64,000 nucleotides of DNA from Vitellaria paradoxa (Eukaryota > Streptophyta > Magnoliopsida > Ericales > Sapotaceae): NCBI GenBank assembly GCA_019916065.1, contig CM034241.1:9213223-9277222 (forward strand), read 5' to 3'. The notes beneath the pieces are model-generated. The model saw only the letters and a list, made by a program, of their open reading frames with translations. It searched no databases and had not been told where the DNA came from. The position numbers and the translations under genes are program-made. The first letter of the stretch is position 1; each line of letters opens with the position of its first letter. Positions 35,547 to 47,789 of this stretch are shown one piece after another.

Positions 35547-35748
35547 AGATGCTATTTGATTTACCAAAAAAAAAATAAATCAAAAAATACAAACTTTCTC
35601 TACCAAAAACTTTATCAATTTTATTCAACTTCTACCAATTTACTTCAATTTTTTTTTATATTTTTCAAGAAGCATAGTAAACACCCAACAACCTAAAACT
35701 TATCTGCATTTTATTTTTTGTCAAAAATTAATACTCCAAAATGCTTCT
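35547..35748. mobile_element. Tourist-like element, reversed 'GAGTGCCAAATTTT' subfamily
   Basis: GATGCTATTTGATTTACC ... ATACTCCAAAATGCT, with AAACACCCAACAACCTAAAA inside. A neighbouring relative occupies about 35366-35529. Confidence 0.45.
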
Positions 35749-36304
35749 AAGGTTTTGTTTAGAAAAAAAAAATATAGAAGCTAAGGTTCTATCTACTTAG
35801 TTATGACTTTTTTTGAAATGATCAAATTTATTTTTTTATATTTTTAACTTTTTTTTAATTGTGACGAAGAAAAATATTAAATTTTTTTAATTTAAAAAAT
35901 TAACTACTAAAAATCTTACCTTTTTATAGTTGACTACTAACAAGAAAAAAAAAATTAATTTATTTCCGCCCAAGGGTATGTACTGTGATCATCCCCAATC
36001 CCATCCAAAAATCAAACACGTCGCTTTTCAACGTCTCATCATTTTTGTTAAAAAAATGCCCTTAATTATTGTTTGTTTAAAATGTCAAAACAAAACTCCA
36101 ACATTTAAAAGGAGTCAGAAATTTGCTGACAGCATGGCTAACGTAACTAGTGCCGTGCAGGCCGCTAATTTTAATAGTCACATAATTGTTAGTCATATAA
36201 TTGTTATTACATGACTCTGCAATTATATGACTATTATATGACCATAAGTGTTATTATATAATTAAAAAATAAGGAAAAGACATCATGGGCCAGTAAACTA
36301 TGTA

Positions 36305-36472
36305 GGCTGCGTTTGGCGTGTAAAATTTTACTGAAAATCTCTGAAAATCTCTATAAATCTCTGTTAACTTTATATCACATCAACTTTTTTCTCTCACTGC
36401 ACGTATTACGAACTCTCTCCAAATCATAATTTATCTCAATTTATCTCATTTTTTTTACTCCAAACAAATCCG
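36305..36472. mobile_element. Tourist-like MITE (3587 subfamily)
   Basis: GGCTGCGTTTGGCGTG ... TACTCCAAACAAATCC. It shares CACATCAACTTTTTTCTC and ATTACGAACTC with the 3.6- and 27.8-kb copies. Confidence 0.55.
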
Positions 36473-36479
36473 TAATTTC

Positions 36480-37000
36480 TTATAGAGCGTTCCGCAATCA
36501 AGAGTAAGACAAATCATTATATAATTATTGCTAAAATATTTTTTTCCTGAAAATGATAACACTAAATTAGTTAATATCAATGCTTAAATAGCAATAACAT
36601 AAATATTAATTATTGTGGTACTATAATTTTTTATTTTTTAAAAAAATTTCTAAAATAAATTATATATATAAAATAATTACCTTTATAACTTTTGGTTTAA
36701 GGTAAAAAACACTTACATCTCTTGAACTTTAAAAATCAATCTTTATATACCTCGTAAGTGAAATTATAAAATATGTTAAATTTTTAAGTGAAAAGATAAA
36801 AATAATTACTAAAAATTAAATAAAATCTAGGATATAAGTGTAGATAACATGGATTAGAAGAGGTGTAAGTGTATTTTTAAAAGTTATTAACAGTTAAAAC
36901 CGTTATCTTGGATGAATTTTTTAACATTTTTATTTTAATTTAAAATTCAAAAGATGTAAATGTAATTTTTTAAAATTTAGAGGATATAAGTGATTTTCAT
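36480..37000. other. AT-rich intergenic DNA, nothing recognised
   Basis: No open frame, inverted termini or family motif beyond generic AT-rich sequence was seen here. Confidence 0.5.
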
Positions 37001-37008
37001 TTTAAATC

Positions 37009-37147
37009 AGTGTTTGGTTTATCAAAAAATACAAAAAAATAATTTTTACCAATTTTATTTCAATTTTTTTCAATCAAATTTTATTACTTATCATTTTTAC
37101 ACTACATTTTTTATTTTTTTAACTTTTTAATCATCCAAACATCCCTT
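37009..37147. mobile_element. Tourist-like MITE (5838 subfamily, reversed)
   Basis: GTGTTTGGTTTATC ... AATCATCCAAACATCCCTTA. The interior is the reverse of the 5.8-kb copy (TCAATCAAATTTTATT, ACACTACATTTTTTATTTTT). Confidence 0.5.
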
Positions 37148-37464
37148 AAATACAGAGGGTATAAATTTGTGTGAATGCGGGTGTTGTTGACAAGCACTGC
37201 CTCCCAAGCCATGCAATATGTATTAATTAAGCATTAACGGAAAGCAATGGATTGGTTTTGATGGTTTTTTTTGTGGGGTTTCCAATGATACACGTTACCA
37301 ATTTAATTAATTTAAGATCGACCCTTCTGGTTTTCTGTTGAGACATTTTCTTATACTTCAAGAGTCTCCAATCCAACCTCCATCACCAGTGGTCAATTGA
37401 GTCCAACTCACGTTGGGTTTTTTCTTTTTTTTTTTTTCAATATTAAAAAAAATTAAGAGTGATA

Positions 37465-37760
37465 AAGAGCCTAATAGAGTCAGTTTTAAGAGTTGAATTT
37501 TTTATACTAAACTCAAACTTGATATCGATTCAAACTTCTATATAAAATTGAATTCAGCTCAGTAAAAAAAATTTAAAATCAAACTCGACTTGTGAATAAG
37601 TCATTTAAAATAAAACGACGTCGTTTAATTTAAAATATAATAAATAAAATATTATTAAAAAAATACTAAAAATATTATTAAAATAATATATATATATTAT
37701 TTTATCGAGTTAACTTGTAAATTTTAGAGTCGAACTTTTCTTTCGAACTAGAGATTAAAT
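37465..37760. mobile_element. Relic of the TAGGGGTGGAAA hAT MITE family, same orientation as copy 1
   Basis: The centre is well kept (AAAACGACGTCGTTTAATTT then AAATATAATA and an AT tract ending TTTTATCGAGTTAAC). The GAGCTCG subterminal parts have decayed to AAACTCAAACTTGAT and similar, and the termini are lost. Confidence 0.55.
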
Positions 37761-38300
37761 TTAAATAAGTAACAAATAAAATACAATTAGAATTCATTTT
37801 AATCACAATATTAAGTTTTTTTTTTTTTTTTTTTGGTAAGTAATCACAATATTAAGTTGAAATCAAATTAGTCGTGAACAAATCGATTTGTTTTGACTTC
37901 TAAGGAAAGCAAAGCATATAACCCAAAAAGATAAGTAAACAAAAAGCTGAGTCAGCGTGATGTGATGTAATGATGTCTTTACATTTTTAGTATCTATTTT
38001 ATTCTAATAATTTCTTAACACATAGAGGTGTCATGTATAGTGTTTTTAATTAAAAAATTTATTAACAAAAATTTAAGAATGAGAATTCAGGTTCGCACGT
38101 TTTGTAAGAGTTTGTAATTGTATCTATTTTTTAATTTTTAAATATTTCAAAATCTAAATAATATATTAAATAAATAATTAATTTTATAATCCAAACAAAT
38201 TAAAATTAAACTTTATTAACTTCAAATTTATGTATTCGTATTGTATTGTATTCAAAGTTTTTCCCAATAACTCTTGTACTGGATCATGTGACGTTAAATT

Positions 38301-38438
38301 TGTATTATCAAGTCGCATCGCAGATTATCAATTCTACAAAAATTGATGTAAAATTGTATTATCAAGTCGCGTCAAAAATTATCAATTATATTATCAAGCC
38401 ACGTCAAAGATGATCGATTCTACAAAAATTGATGTAAC
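38301..38438. repeat. Short tandem repeat, about 54-bp unit
   Basis: ATTATCAAGTCGCRTC...ATTATCAAT then CTACAAAAATTGATGTAA occurs as a full unit at 38301, a shortened unit at about 38353 and a full unit at about 38385. Confidence 0.75.
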
Positions 38439-39049
38439 ATGTTTTTAAGTAAAAAATTAAATAATATTTTATTAAGTATTTTGATGGTAAAAAAATAAAA
38501 AATTAATATAAAAGTAATATGGATAAAATTTAATTGATAAAAATTAAAAAATTTGATAAAATTTAATAAGTCTTGATAAATTTTAGTAACTTAAACACCC
38601 ATTTAAAAAATCTATTAAAAGTATTAATTAAGCTTGGTGCCGATAGGATTGGAAAATATTTACTGAGTATATGAAGTGATAAAAAGTGAGATAAAATAAA
38701 ATAAATTATGAACTTATAATCTATACAGTAAGATAAAAAATAAATAATTTTTAAAAATTTTTAATATTTTCTTCTATTTTTTAACAATTTTTTGTTATTT
38801 CAAACCCAACTGCCATTGTTCCTCGTGAAAACGCTTTTCTCTTGGCGGGTTTAAATCTTATCGGCCTTGTCCCATCACCTGCCTATTTGAATTTCCATGT
38901 GATTGAACGGGATGGACACGCGGCGAAGGGCAATTAGGGTATTTTATGAATTGGGTTTATTTTTGTGTTACCTGAAAGAGTGGCAAAATATTACTAAAAA
39001 TATTTTATGAGAAAATAACATCTGAATGGTGTGATATGAACTGGGAGAA

Positions 39050-40035
39050 TGTTCGGTACGAAATGAAAATTTACTGTTACTTCAGTAACTGTTATAACAA
39101 GTTTATGATAATTATTTTTGAATTGAGAAAATAAATATTACTTGATAATAATTATGTTATATTTGAAATGTTAAAAATTTTTAAAAAGTAAAAATTAATT
39201 GTGTTTGGAATGAGGGTAAATTGACCAAGGATAAAAGTTAATATATAATTTTAGTAAAATATTATAATAAAATAAATCATCATAATAATTTTTATTAATA
39301 ATAATTAATTTTAATAATATATATTGTTAAATATAATTTTTAATAAAAATATTAACTATAAAAAATAATTTTATCATAGGTTAATATTTCAATAGTAATC
39401 GATTTTAATAATGAATTATTGTCTGTCAAAAATTATTTTTATTTTGATAAAATAATTTAATAAAACAAATTACTTTATTTAAGTAAATTATTAATTTTAA
39501 TAAATTATAATAGTACGGTACATTATCTAGTAAATAATTATTTATGAGAAATAATTCGATTTAATAAAATATTTAAATAAAATAATTATTTTAATAATTA
39601 ATTATTATTTATTAAACATTAATTTTAATTTGAGAAAATAAATAATTGTAGTCATAAATTAATATCTCACTAGTATTAATTTAATAAAATAAAATAATTT
39701 AATTTAATAATAAATCATTGTTTATTAAATATTATTTTGATAAAATAATTAGTTAGTTTTAGTTTAATTAAGTAAATTATTATTTATAATATTTATTATA
39801 ATTATTTAAGGAGAATGTTTTCTAAGTTTTTACAAGGTTGTAAAGCAATAACTTATAAGGATAATTAGAAAAGGATAAAATTTTTCTATTACCTTCGTTA
39901 CTTATCTTTCCTCTAGAGTAAAATTTACTCCCATATGTGGGTAATTGTTAATCCAGAGTAATTATTATCATCCATACTGATGTAATAAATGATAAAAATT
40001 ATCTCAATAATTTTACCTTCCGTTACCCCCGAAAC
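39050..40035. repeat. Long AT-rich degenerate repeat tract
   Basis: About 1 kb dominated by AATAATTTAATAAAATAAAT-type permutations between GTTCGGTACG and CCGAAACAAAC. It resembles the interior of the element at 16580-17418 and may be a similar element whose ends have decayed. Confidence 0.4.
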
Positions 40036-40045
40036 AAACATAGCT

Positions 40046-40260
40046 TGCGTGTGCAGTTGGAGCATAAAATTTAACCAATAATTTCTAACCTTCTTCAATT
40101 TTTTTTATTTTTTACCTTACTTCAGATTTTACCAAATTTCTTTAATTTTTACTAATTTTTTATATTTTTTGAGGAATACACCAAATATTCAATAATTCGA
40201 AATTTACCTATTTTTTATTTTTTTATTTTTACCAAAATTTGACACTCCAAACAAGCACTC
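40046..40260. mobile_element. Tourist-like element, reversed 'GAGTGCCAAATTTT' subfamily
   Basis: TGCAGTTGGAGCATAAAATT ... AATTTGACACTCCAAACAAG, with CACCAAATATTCAATAATTC inside. Confidence 0.5.
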
Positions 40261-40278
40261 AAAAGTTTATCACTTTTA

Positions 40279-40528
40279 GCATTCGTTTGGGAAAACAAGT
40301 TGCTAGCTTACTAGCTTTTTTGTTTTTTCTCTAAAATAACTAAATTTACGTTCTTACGTTCTAATTTTCTTTTAAATATTAAAGGATAAAAATATTAAAT
40401 TAATAAAAAGGTAAACAGTTAACTACTAAAAAGTTAATTTTTTTCTTTTCACATGCACAAAAAAAATTAGTTTTTTAATAACTAATTGGTAGACAGCTAC
40501 AAAATTTTTTTTTTTACCAAACTCAGCC
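40279..40528. mobile_element. Tourist-like element with TTA duplication
   Basis: GCATTCGTTTGGGAAAAC ... TACCAAACTCAGCC, with TTA at 40276-40278 and 40529-40531. Related to 27438-27660. Confidence 0.6.
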
Positions 40529-40539
40529 TTAATTATAGA

Positions 40540-43520
40540 AATATCATTGTCATCATTTTAGTCTTATTTTTTAATAAAAAATTTTAGAAGAATATCTTTT
40601 CTCTATTTAAAATGAGTCACAAATTCAGAGTCCAATATATTATTTAAAATTTTCTTTTATACATATATTTTTAATTGGTAATTATTCTATCTAATCACTC
40701 TTTGTATGAATTTCTACTTAAGGAGATAACTAATTAAAGACGGGACCCTTTTTTTGGGCAAATTGTCTTAATTGGTGAAGCTCCTCCTGTTTTGGATTTT
40801 TGACAAATGGCGAAGAAAATGCTAAATGCAATATATCCACGCAACTAGAGATAAACACAGATGCCTATCATCTTTTCCATGTATAAGAAAAAGAGCAAGG
40901 GCAACCCATCTTACATCAATGTTATTAATATATATATATCTATATATACACATGTGTACACATATGCTCATGCGTGTAATAATACTTTTCAATTTCATGT
41001 ACCCACAAGGCTGTAAATGCCGAAAGTGATTGAAAATATTCAACAATATATATTCTCCCTTTTTTAATTATCTTGGTCGACACAAGCAAATGCAGAGCTT
41101 ATACATAGAAACTAATCACACATTGTTTCTTTACACTTCATTTGGATTAGAGCGGTGGATTTGATGGGGTTTAATTTTATTTAATAAAAATTTTTATATT
41201 TAAAATTAAAATAAAAATTTATTAGTTGAATTTGATTTCATTTCATAACTTAAATTTTAGAACTTTTATATAATTTAAAATTTAATCTAAAATAATAGAA
41301 TCTGATGAGAATTTGTTATTTTCTTAATCCACATAAGTAAGTAAATAAATTTATCCTCACTATCATACTTACTATATTTATTTATTTTTTATTAATATAG
41401 TCAAATTTTGTATTATTTTCAAATCAAATTAAATCAAATCAATTCTTAAATTTAAAATTTGTTTCAAACACAAAATTATACTTTTCAAATCAAATCAAAT
41501 CAAATCAATTCTTTAGTTTAAAATCAAATTAATTTCAAAAGAGAAATATTTCAAAATGGAGTGTTAGAGTTTGAATTGAAAAAATCATTTATCTTAGTTT
41601 AGAAGTCAACATAAAACATTTTGGTAATTTGGATGAAAGAACAAATTTTGCTAAATTTTGTTAAATTAATTAGAGTAAAAAATGAATAGATAATAATATA
41701 TTTTTATTTTTATGTCAAAATAAAATAATTTTTATTTTTTAGTGAGACTCAATTCAAAATTTAAGTTGAATTTACTTATTTTTTTAATTATGTAATTTAC
41801 CTGCAATCACATATAAACTTTCACAATGTGATACACAAATTAAGTTAAATTTAACATATTTTATTAAATTTACACTTTTGATTCAAATTAGAAGGGTTAT
41901 GCGTTAATTTTTAAATTAAAAAAAATATTACATATTCTTGGGCCAAGCTCAAAGAAAATAATGGGTAACGCCCTTATAAAAAAATTAAAAATAAAAGAGT
42001 AAAGAAAAAAATTAATCGAAATTAAAGGAAAATAAAAATAAATAAATAAATGATCAATGGTCAATGCATGATAACTCATGACTCATGAGATGGAAAGAGA
42101 GAGAATGAAGGCTAGGAAGTTGGAGCTCCCAAAGACAAGCTAGGTGGGTCCCCATATATATCTGTCTGTCGAGATCAGGCAATGGACTATCTAAACACGT
42201 GCAAATACGGCCCATTCATTTCGCACTTCCCTTCTCAACCAACCACCTCCCCAATTTCCTCCGTTGAGTACATTTTTAAAATTTTTCTTTCAAATGGGTC
42301 GGGTCGGGTCGGTTATTTATTATTACGACAAAGGCCGTGCTGCAAATGGAAACCAGGCTTGGGCCGTGTGATAGTTTTGATCCACGTAAGAGAATCTAAT
42401 CAGTTGCCTTCGAAATTTTTTTTTTTTTTCTCTTCTTCTTCTTCTTTTAAAATAAAAAGAATAGAAAATAAATTTACAATAGTATTTTTATATACTTTGT
42501 ATTGTAAAGAATCTCTACTAAAGATGCATAATTAAACAAAATTATCTCTTTGATTTGATTTGAAATATCGAACAATTTGTTTTGTCTTGAGGATTGAAGA
42601 GTCAGTTATCTAAATTAGGATGGTGTTATTAAATATAATTTTTTATTTTATCTTAAGTATCTAAGATTGTGTTTCAATTAAGGATTTGTCAAGAGAAAAT
42701 AAAAGAGATTTAAAATTACTTCTCTTATTTGGTTTGTGATGGAAAAATAGAAAATAAAATACATGGAATTTAAGATACTAAAAATAATTAAGTTAAAATA
42801 TTAATATTTTGATATGTACTTTTTATTTTGTTATATTTTTTTAATGTACTCAAATAAAATCATACATTTTGGATTTTATATTTTATTTCTTTTATCCTTT
42901 TCATTTTCTTCCTTTTTTTCCCCTTTAATGAATCATCCTTTCAAACACACCCCAAATCTAATTGTACCCTATTTTAAAGATTTTTTTTTTAAATAAGCTA
43001 ATGGGAACATCCTTTGACTCCTTTAGGCATCTTAGTTTTAAGGGAGAAAATAGTGTTATACTATTAGAATATTTTTTACATGACAAAAAAATATGACTTA
43101 TTACGAGCCTATCATTTAAAAATAATATCCAATTAATATGTTCATTTATTGCATAAATATCATTACCACATAATTTTAGTTGCATAGACTAATATTTAAT
43201 GGGAGAACTAGTTTGGTGTTTGTATAAATTTATAGCTCGCTCATGCTTTTGAATATCCCAAGCACCCTCTAGCTGTCTATCTTTTGTGTGTGTGTAATTC
43301 TCAATAATTTTTCAATTAAAAATTAATTTAGGACAAATAAGGATAAAGAAAGAGAAAACTTAGGAAAAAAAAAAAGAAATCAAAAGGAAAAAAGAAAAGA
43401 CAAGCAAAAGAGCTAGGAAGGGACTAGAGGAAAATATGGTGGTTAAAGTAGAAAAGTAGTTAGAAGTAAAGAAGCTTTTACCTTAGTTCAGAAACAAAAT
43501 ATACTTGTGTCTCGCCACTA
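40540..43520. other. AT-rich intergenic DNA, mostly unassigned
   Basis: About 3 kb without a convincing gene. A TA-rich microsatellite lies at about 40928-40957. Two AAATCAAATCAAATC-type short tandem tracts lie at about 41418-41440 and 41488-41512. Open frames of 60-117 codons here are rich in F, I, Y and N, as expected by chance in AT-rich DNA. Confidence 0.45.
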
Positions 43521-43524
43521 GTGA

Positions 43525-43777
43525 GAGCCTATTTAGAGTGCCAAATTTTAATACAAAATAAAGAAATACGTAAATTTTGGATTGTTGAGTATTTGATATG
43601 TTTCTTAAAAAGTTTAAAAAGTTGAAAATACGTTAAGAAAGTTTGAGAAAATTAGTGAAAGTTGGATAAAGTTGAAAAAAAAAGAGATTTTCCGTGTAAA
43701 AAAAAGTTGGAGAAAATTTGAAAAAGTTAGAGAGAATTAAAAATTTTTAGTCAAATTTGGCACTCTAAACTCGCACT
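43525..43777. mobile_element. Tourist-like element ('GAGTGCCAAATTTT' subfamily)
   Basis: CCTATTTAGAGTGCCAAATT ... TTTGGCACTCTAAACTCGCA. It ends directly against the copia LTR that begins at 43781, so the retrotransposon inserted at or beside its right end. Confidence 0.55.
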
Positions 43778-43780
43778 AAA

Positions 43781-44173
43781 TGTTGGGAGCAAATTCTAGT
43801 AGCGTATTATTTTTAAAATAAAACCAAAAAAAATTGTATTTCATTTTATCCATTTATATGACCCAACCCAACAAAAGTTGCACGGTCCAATGTAGGACAT
43901 TGCTGAGCCTTTGTTAATGGGCTCGGTTTGGCCCGCCAAGCAATTTTTTTTTCGTATAAATACCTTATTTTGTTTCTTATACAAACTATCACAAATTTTT
44001 TGATAATAAGAGGGAACAACCAGTAACATTATGGATGTAGCTGAGTAATATCGAATCATTGAATTACATAAAAATCTCTGAGTTTTATGTGTGATATTTT
44101 TTTCTTTTATTATTGCTTTAATTGTTTTCTCACGTTCTTTGGAATCACATAAATCCATGCAATTTTTTCAACA
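43781..44173 (+). mobile_element. 5' LTR of copia element A, 393 bp
   Basis: TGTTGGGAGC ... TTTTTTCAACA (TG...CA with short inverted ends). A TATA-like CGTATAAATACC lies at about 43953. A primer-binding-like TAATATCAGAGT follows at 44176-44187, matching the plant copia TGGTATCAGAGC (initiator tRNA) at 10 of 12 positions. Confidence 0.75.
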
Positions 44174-44233
44174 ACTAATATCAGAGTTTAGGGTTTAGTT
44201 TAAGGGAGAGTGATGTTTGGAGAAGAATGAAAA

Positions 44234-45620
44234 GTGAAGGTCGAGAAGTTCAATGAAGTAGATTTCGAGCTTGGGAGGATGCAGATCGATGGTGACACTG
44301 ACTGGGAGACCCTAGATAGAAAAACACTAGGTGTGATTTGTTTGTCATTAACATGCAGGGTTGCGTTCAACATGGCAAAGGGGAAAAGCTACTGCATATT
44401 AATGAAAACTCTAATAGACATATACGAAAAGCCTGTGCAGCAAACAAAATACATTTGAGGAGACGGTTGTTCACGTTGAAGGTGGAAGAAGATACTTCTG
44501 TAACAAAACATTTGAATGAGTTTAACATTGTCATAACTTAGTTGAGTTAGGTGAAAAGCGATTTTGATCATGAGATTCATGCCTTGATCCTTTTGTCATC
44601 TCTAACTAGAAAATTAGAATGACATGACTATAGTGATGAGCAATTTTAATGGTAAAAATAAGTTGAAATTCAATTATGTTAGGGATCTAATTATTAGCGA
44701 AGATACTTGTAGGAGAGAAATAGGTTAAACATCAGGCTATGTATTGAATATAGAAAGTAAAGACAGGTCTACATCAAGAAAAATAAATTGAGGTAAATCA
44801 AAATCTAAGTATAAAAGTAAATCGAGATTTGAAAAGCAGGGGAATTCTAGATCTTCAATGGAATGTTGGAACTGTGGGAAACAAGGAAACTTTAGAAATG
44901 AATGTTGGGCACCAAAGAGAAAAACTGGCAAAGCTAAGGAAAAAAATCTGTTAATGTTATTGAAGATATCGGTGATACTTTTATTATAAGTGTAAATAGT
45001 CCCCTTGAGTCTTGGATATTAGATTTAAGGGTCTCATTTCATTCTTACCCTAGTCATGAAATCATGAAAAATTGTGTTTGGTGATTTTGAATAGGTTTAC
45101 TGAGCTGATGATGAACCTTTGAATATTGTGGGTAAAAGTGATGTAAAAATTAGAACACAAACAAGGTTTATTTGGTAGTTGAGGAATGTTAGATGCATTC
45201 CAGGTTTAAAGAGAAATTTAATATAAATGAGACAACTTGATAATGATGAATATGTTGTATTTTTCATGGGTAGTTTGTGGAAAATTACAAAAGGGCGATG
45301 GTAGTGGCTCAAATAAAGAAGACACGTAAACTTTATACAATTACGAACTGCAGAGATACTATGCAGTTGCAAAAGAAAAAGTGGATGCAAATTTGTGGCG
45401 TTGCAGGTTAGATCATATGAGTGCAAAAAGGATAAAGATGCTGTGTTCGAAGGAAAATTTTCCAAGATTGAAATCAGTTGATCTTAGTTTTGTGTGAAAA
45501 TTATATCTATGGCAAACAGAAAAAGTGAGCTTCTCAAAGGTTGGTAGTAAAATAGGAACAAATGGAACTAGTTCAAACTGATCTTTAAGGACTCGCTCTA
45601 CTTTCATCTCTTGGAACATC
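44234..45620 (+). pseudogene. Ty1/copia gag-protease-preintegrase remnant (element A)
   Basis: Decayed polyprotein of a plant copia retrotransposon, read across several frames. In order: gag N-terminal part (VEKFNEVDFELGRMQID, WETLDRKTLGVICLSLT) at 44236-44458, continuing in another frame (VTKHLNEFN) to about 44535; a zinc knuckle at 44864-44905 with the pattern C-x2-C-x4-N-x4-C, so the histidine is lost; a protease start (SWILDLRVSFHS) at 45007-45084, with the catalytic D-S/T-G changed to D-L-R; and gag-pre-integrase (LWRCRLDHMSAKRIKML) from 45381. Stops and frameshifts lie between all parts. Similarity ends near 45615, before the integrase core. The element is not functional. Confidence 0.8.
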
Positions 45621-45624
45621 CAGT

Positions 45625-47785
45625 GGGTGATTATCTATATAAATAGTAAAGTTGCTTAGTAGCTTAGTTATATTGCCAAAGTTTTTGCCTATTATACTAT
45701 TCTAGGCAACATCCCAAGTGTGTAAGCCACACGTGCCAGTCTAAGTGACTTATAAATACTACGTTGTTTTGAATAAAAAAATTGCTTAGTAACATTAGAG
45801 TACACTTTTAACTTAACTTTGACAACACAACTCCTCTATATTTAAAGATAAGTTCCAACTTGGGACTTGAAGTTACTAGTTAACATTAGGCATGACATCC
45901 ATTGATCTATATACAGTAAGTTGTCAATATAATATCCTCATTAGAACTATTCCAGTTATGTTAACCATCCAACGCCTCGATCCAACCAGTCTAAATGTTC
46001 TGGTGCAGATGAATCATAGAGCTCAACGCTAACTACGCTTCTATTACTACATGGACAACATCATCATCCACGGGGATGCTACATGTTCACACGTATTGAA
46101 GAGCAAAGGCATGTCTCAAATGCCTGCAAATTTAAGCGAAGCATGATGTTGACGCAAGTACATAGCATTTTCAATAAAAACTATTATGAGTAACAACATA
46201 ATGGGCTATCTAATAATGAGTACATAGTATGGGCAAAATCGATAGTTATCTGTTACAACCACAACTCTAATTTCTCTAAACATGGTATAGTAGATGAAAA
46301 CAACTTCAAGTACACTGACCCTAGAATTGAGATTGTTGGATCCAATTAGATACCTTTGAAAGACGACTGGGTACGGGTTAATGAATTAAAGCTGAAAATC
46401 TTCGCAAGTACGACGATGAAGGAGAATGAGATTTAGAAGATTCGTTCTATTGAGTGCCCTAGTGAGGCCTTATTAAATAAAAGAACTATTTTTTGTGTAT
46501 TTAGTTCTATGTATAGTTGTGTTTGTTTAATTTTATATACAGTTGTATCTGTAGTTCCCATATGTAATGTTATTGCCATGAATGAAATTCAGTTTGAGAC
46601 AATGGCATCAGTGTATAAAAAATATAAATTCGCAATACACTTATAATAATGTCTTTACATAATAACATAAAGAGATATTGATATTAAACAGTAATTAATT
46701 AACATTACTTACCAAAAAAAAATTAACTAAAATTAATATTAGAAGTGAAACTTCGCTATCTATGAATGCGATCAATGGCACATAGAAATGTATCAACTAA
46801 CTCTGACACAGATATAGAGACACTAGCTTAGCTTTTATTTGTACCTTCATCTAAACCATACTTAGAGGTACTCAAACTTATATTAGTTTGCTTACATTGC
46901 TCAAGAATGGCCAACACCGCAAAGTCTTATATTATTATCCTAATATACCTCCCCTCCAATTCTAACTGTCAAAATATGTTGGATGCACGCTTATTACCTA
47001 TTCGCATGGACATTGTTCATCCTAACAAATGTTACAGTTGTATTGCACCAACGTGGAAGACGTTAATATGCTCCACATTGTAACTATGAGTGTGTATCTC
47101 CATAATAGGTGGTTGTACATTTATGGTTTCCAAAATTTTACTGTCGGCATACTTCATTTTACTTGATAAACAAAGTTGATGGATATCTTTGCCATACAAG
47201 AGTTAGAATCGATATTAGCAGTTAATTAACAAAAACACTTTAGTCATTATAAGGTATTACATTACAACTTAAAAGTATATATGGGAGCGATCAGTACAAA
47301 GGATACGCAGTGCGAGACTATTTTTAATATGTACTATAAGAACTACAGAAGTATGTCATAATAAAGTATAAGGATGAAAGTAGTGGTGCATACGAGAATA
47401 TGTCTTAGAATGCTATTATATTACTGGGGCTACTACACAATCCATATATAGTGTATAAGGCTCGTATAACATGCTGTGCATTTTAGTACTTAAAATTAAT
47501 AATAATATCATTTAATATTTCGTTAAAATTATTATTTTATTATACATAAATTGCCATTGCAACATCCTAATATTAAATAAGGCCACCCGTTAGGGGCACT
47601 CTATTGTTATTAGAAAAATGTTACACTTTACCTTTACATAAATAGCATTACAATAAAATTAATCAAAGAAAGTACTTATCAATTGATTCAGCCATAATTG
47701 GTCTGGGTTAGATAACATAATTGTAGGAATACCGCCTTGTATTTGTTTGAGCTTGCTGTATTTTATGTTTACGGTATAGTTGTGC
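45625..47785. other. Unassigned sequence inside the copia-containing region
   Basis: About 2.2 kb of moderately complex DNA, without long homopolymers or sizable open frames. No transposase or gene motif could be assigned with confidence. Its position between two copia fragments suggests an inserted element, but the ends were not found. Confidence 0.4.
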
Positions 47786-47789
47786 TAAC

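Noticed and set aside
35930..36214. 94-codon plus-strand frame
   Set aside because: Lysine and isoleucine rich, repeats SHIIV from ATAATTGTTA repeats; looks like chance.
42182..42535. 117-codon plus-strand frame
   Set aside because: Ends in a poly-F/poly-S tract from T-rich DNA; no domain, no splice context and no conserved motif.
45097..45465. 122-codon minus-strand frame
   Set aside because: Antisense to the copia gag-pre-integrase remnant.
46000..47250. Possible PIF/Harbinger transposase or Myb/SANT-like fragment between the copia pieces
   Set aside because: Short phrases looked suggestive on both strands, but no catalytic motif or continuous frame could be traced.
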